The translations under genes and the position numbers were made by a program. The notes under the pieces are model-generated. The model was not told the origin of the DNA, searched no databases, and was given only the letters and a program-made list of their open reading frames with translations. Of a DNA stretch of 64,000 nucleotides, positions 63,321-64,000 are shown piece by piece. Positions within the stretch are counted from its first letter, which is position 1. Each line of letters begins with the position of its first letter. Location of the stretch: positions 22,837,387-22,901,386 of the forward strand of contig CM066918.1 in the NCBI GenBank assembly GCA_033964015.1. The letters are read 5' to 3'. Source of the stretch: Scolanthus callimorphus. Taxonomy: Eukaryota > Cnidaria > Anthozoa > Actiniaria > Edwardsiidae.

Positions 63321-64000
63321 TCTTTTTATATCATCGTTTCATACTTGTCATTAAACGATGTAAAGTGCTCACGAAGGAAACGTCAATCAACGAACCATTT
63401 ATCCTCGAAGCCCAGTCATCTCACTTATAACACGCCAGGAATTCCTGGCATGTGAAGTCGTTCATGGGAAAAGGTTGCCCCAAATAGTGAAAATATTATG
63501 GATAATTGTTTTTAGAAGTGATATTTATTTATATGCTTAGCATCCAATGGATTGGACAACTTACCGGGGTGGCGAAGAGCTAATTTTAAACTTTTATCAA
63601 TGTCGTAGTTAGTACAATAGGCACTTCAAGGATCACGGCGGGAAAACGTGACTTGAAACACGGGCCAAAGGAAATTAGTCTAAATTACGACAAACCACTT
63701 CACCACTCTGGTTCGAAATACAGAATAGCTGGTCAGCTACAGGAATGGCGGGGGGCTCATTAGTAAGATTGTATGGCAAGGTGGTGGAGCTGAGTCTAGT
63801 GAAAATGTATGAAAACTTTGCGAAATGTGGGGGGGGGGGGAGCTCCGCCGTCCCTGAGTTAAGGCCTACGGCAAACGTTCAACTTCAGTCGCTCTTCTTC
63901 TGTCGAGCCTATTCTTTTTCAAAGGATGCCGCTTCATTAGACTTTATAATAGAAAACTTTCTATTGTTTTGGATTGGAACGGCGCGACTCTGGCACGACG
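63321..64000. other. 3' flank of GFPT
   Basis: 680 bp with no coding exon seen. It presumably holds the GFPT 3' UTR; I found no clear AATAAA. A short run of Gs (63830-63840) and general AT-richness are the only features. Confidence 0.5.

Overview
This is animal nuclear DNA, most likely from an anthozoan cnidarian such as a stony coral or sea anemone. The sequence is AT-rich. Short coding exons with GT-AG introns are separated by hundreds to thousands of bases, and introns and spacers are crowded with short inverted-repeat (MITE-like) elements and minisatellites. The cnidarian assignment is inference from architecture and from intermediate similarity of the proteins to vertebrate orthologues. 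No bacterial operons, CRISPR arrays or viral genes are seen.

Left to right: (1) the 5' part of a REXO4-like exonuclease gene on the minus strand (about 102-1780), running off the left edge; (2) divergent from it, a 17-exon SNX9/18/33-type sorting nexin (SH3, acidic WDDDWDDD linker, PX, BAR) on the plus strand, 2783-30779; (3) nested minus-strand ORFs in its introns: a seven-helix receptor-like protein (13006-13899), a CUT-plus-homeodomain protein (19917-20687), a 71-residue ubiquitin-like ORF (23672-23887) and an unrecognised 125-residue ORF; (4) a gene-free spacer full of MITEs (30780-34823); (5) a 3-exon Rab GDP dissociation inhibitor on the minus strand (34824-38222); (6) divergent from it across a 475-bp CCAAT-rich promoter, a 23-exon glutamine:fructose-6-phosphate aminotransferase (GFPT, entry enzyme of the hexosamine pathway) on the plus strand, 38698-63320; (7) a short 3' flank. 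A candidate unrecognised two-exon gene lies antisense in GFPT intron 11.

SNX9-type proteins and Rab GDI both act in membrane traffic, REXO4 in nucleolar RNA work and GFPT in UDP-GlcNAc supply. I see no evidence that the four form one functional system; they are housekeeping genes in two head-to-head pairs.

The points most worth a second look are three single-base gaps, each in a homopolymer inside a conserved exon (SNX exons 3 and 8, GFPT exon 6), which look like assembly errors; a 61-bp tandem duplication in SNX that makes a possible in-frame 27-nt microexon; a MITE with a perfect 9-bp target duplication just upstream of GFPT exon 12; inverted minisatellites bracketing GFPT intron 15; a 292-bp tandem repeat carrying a tRNA-like sequence with an 8-nt anticodon loop; and the nested orphan genes.
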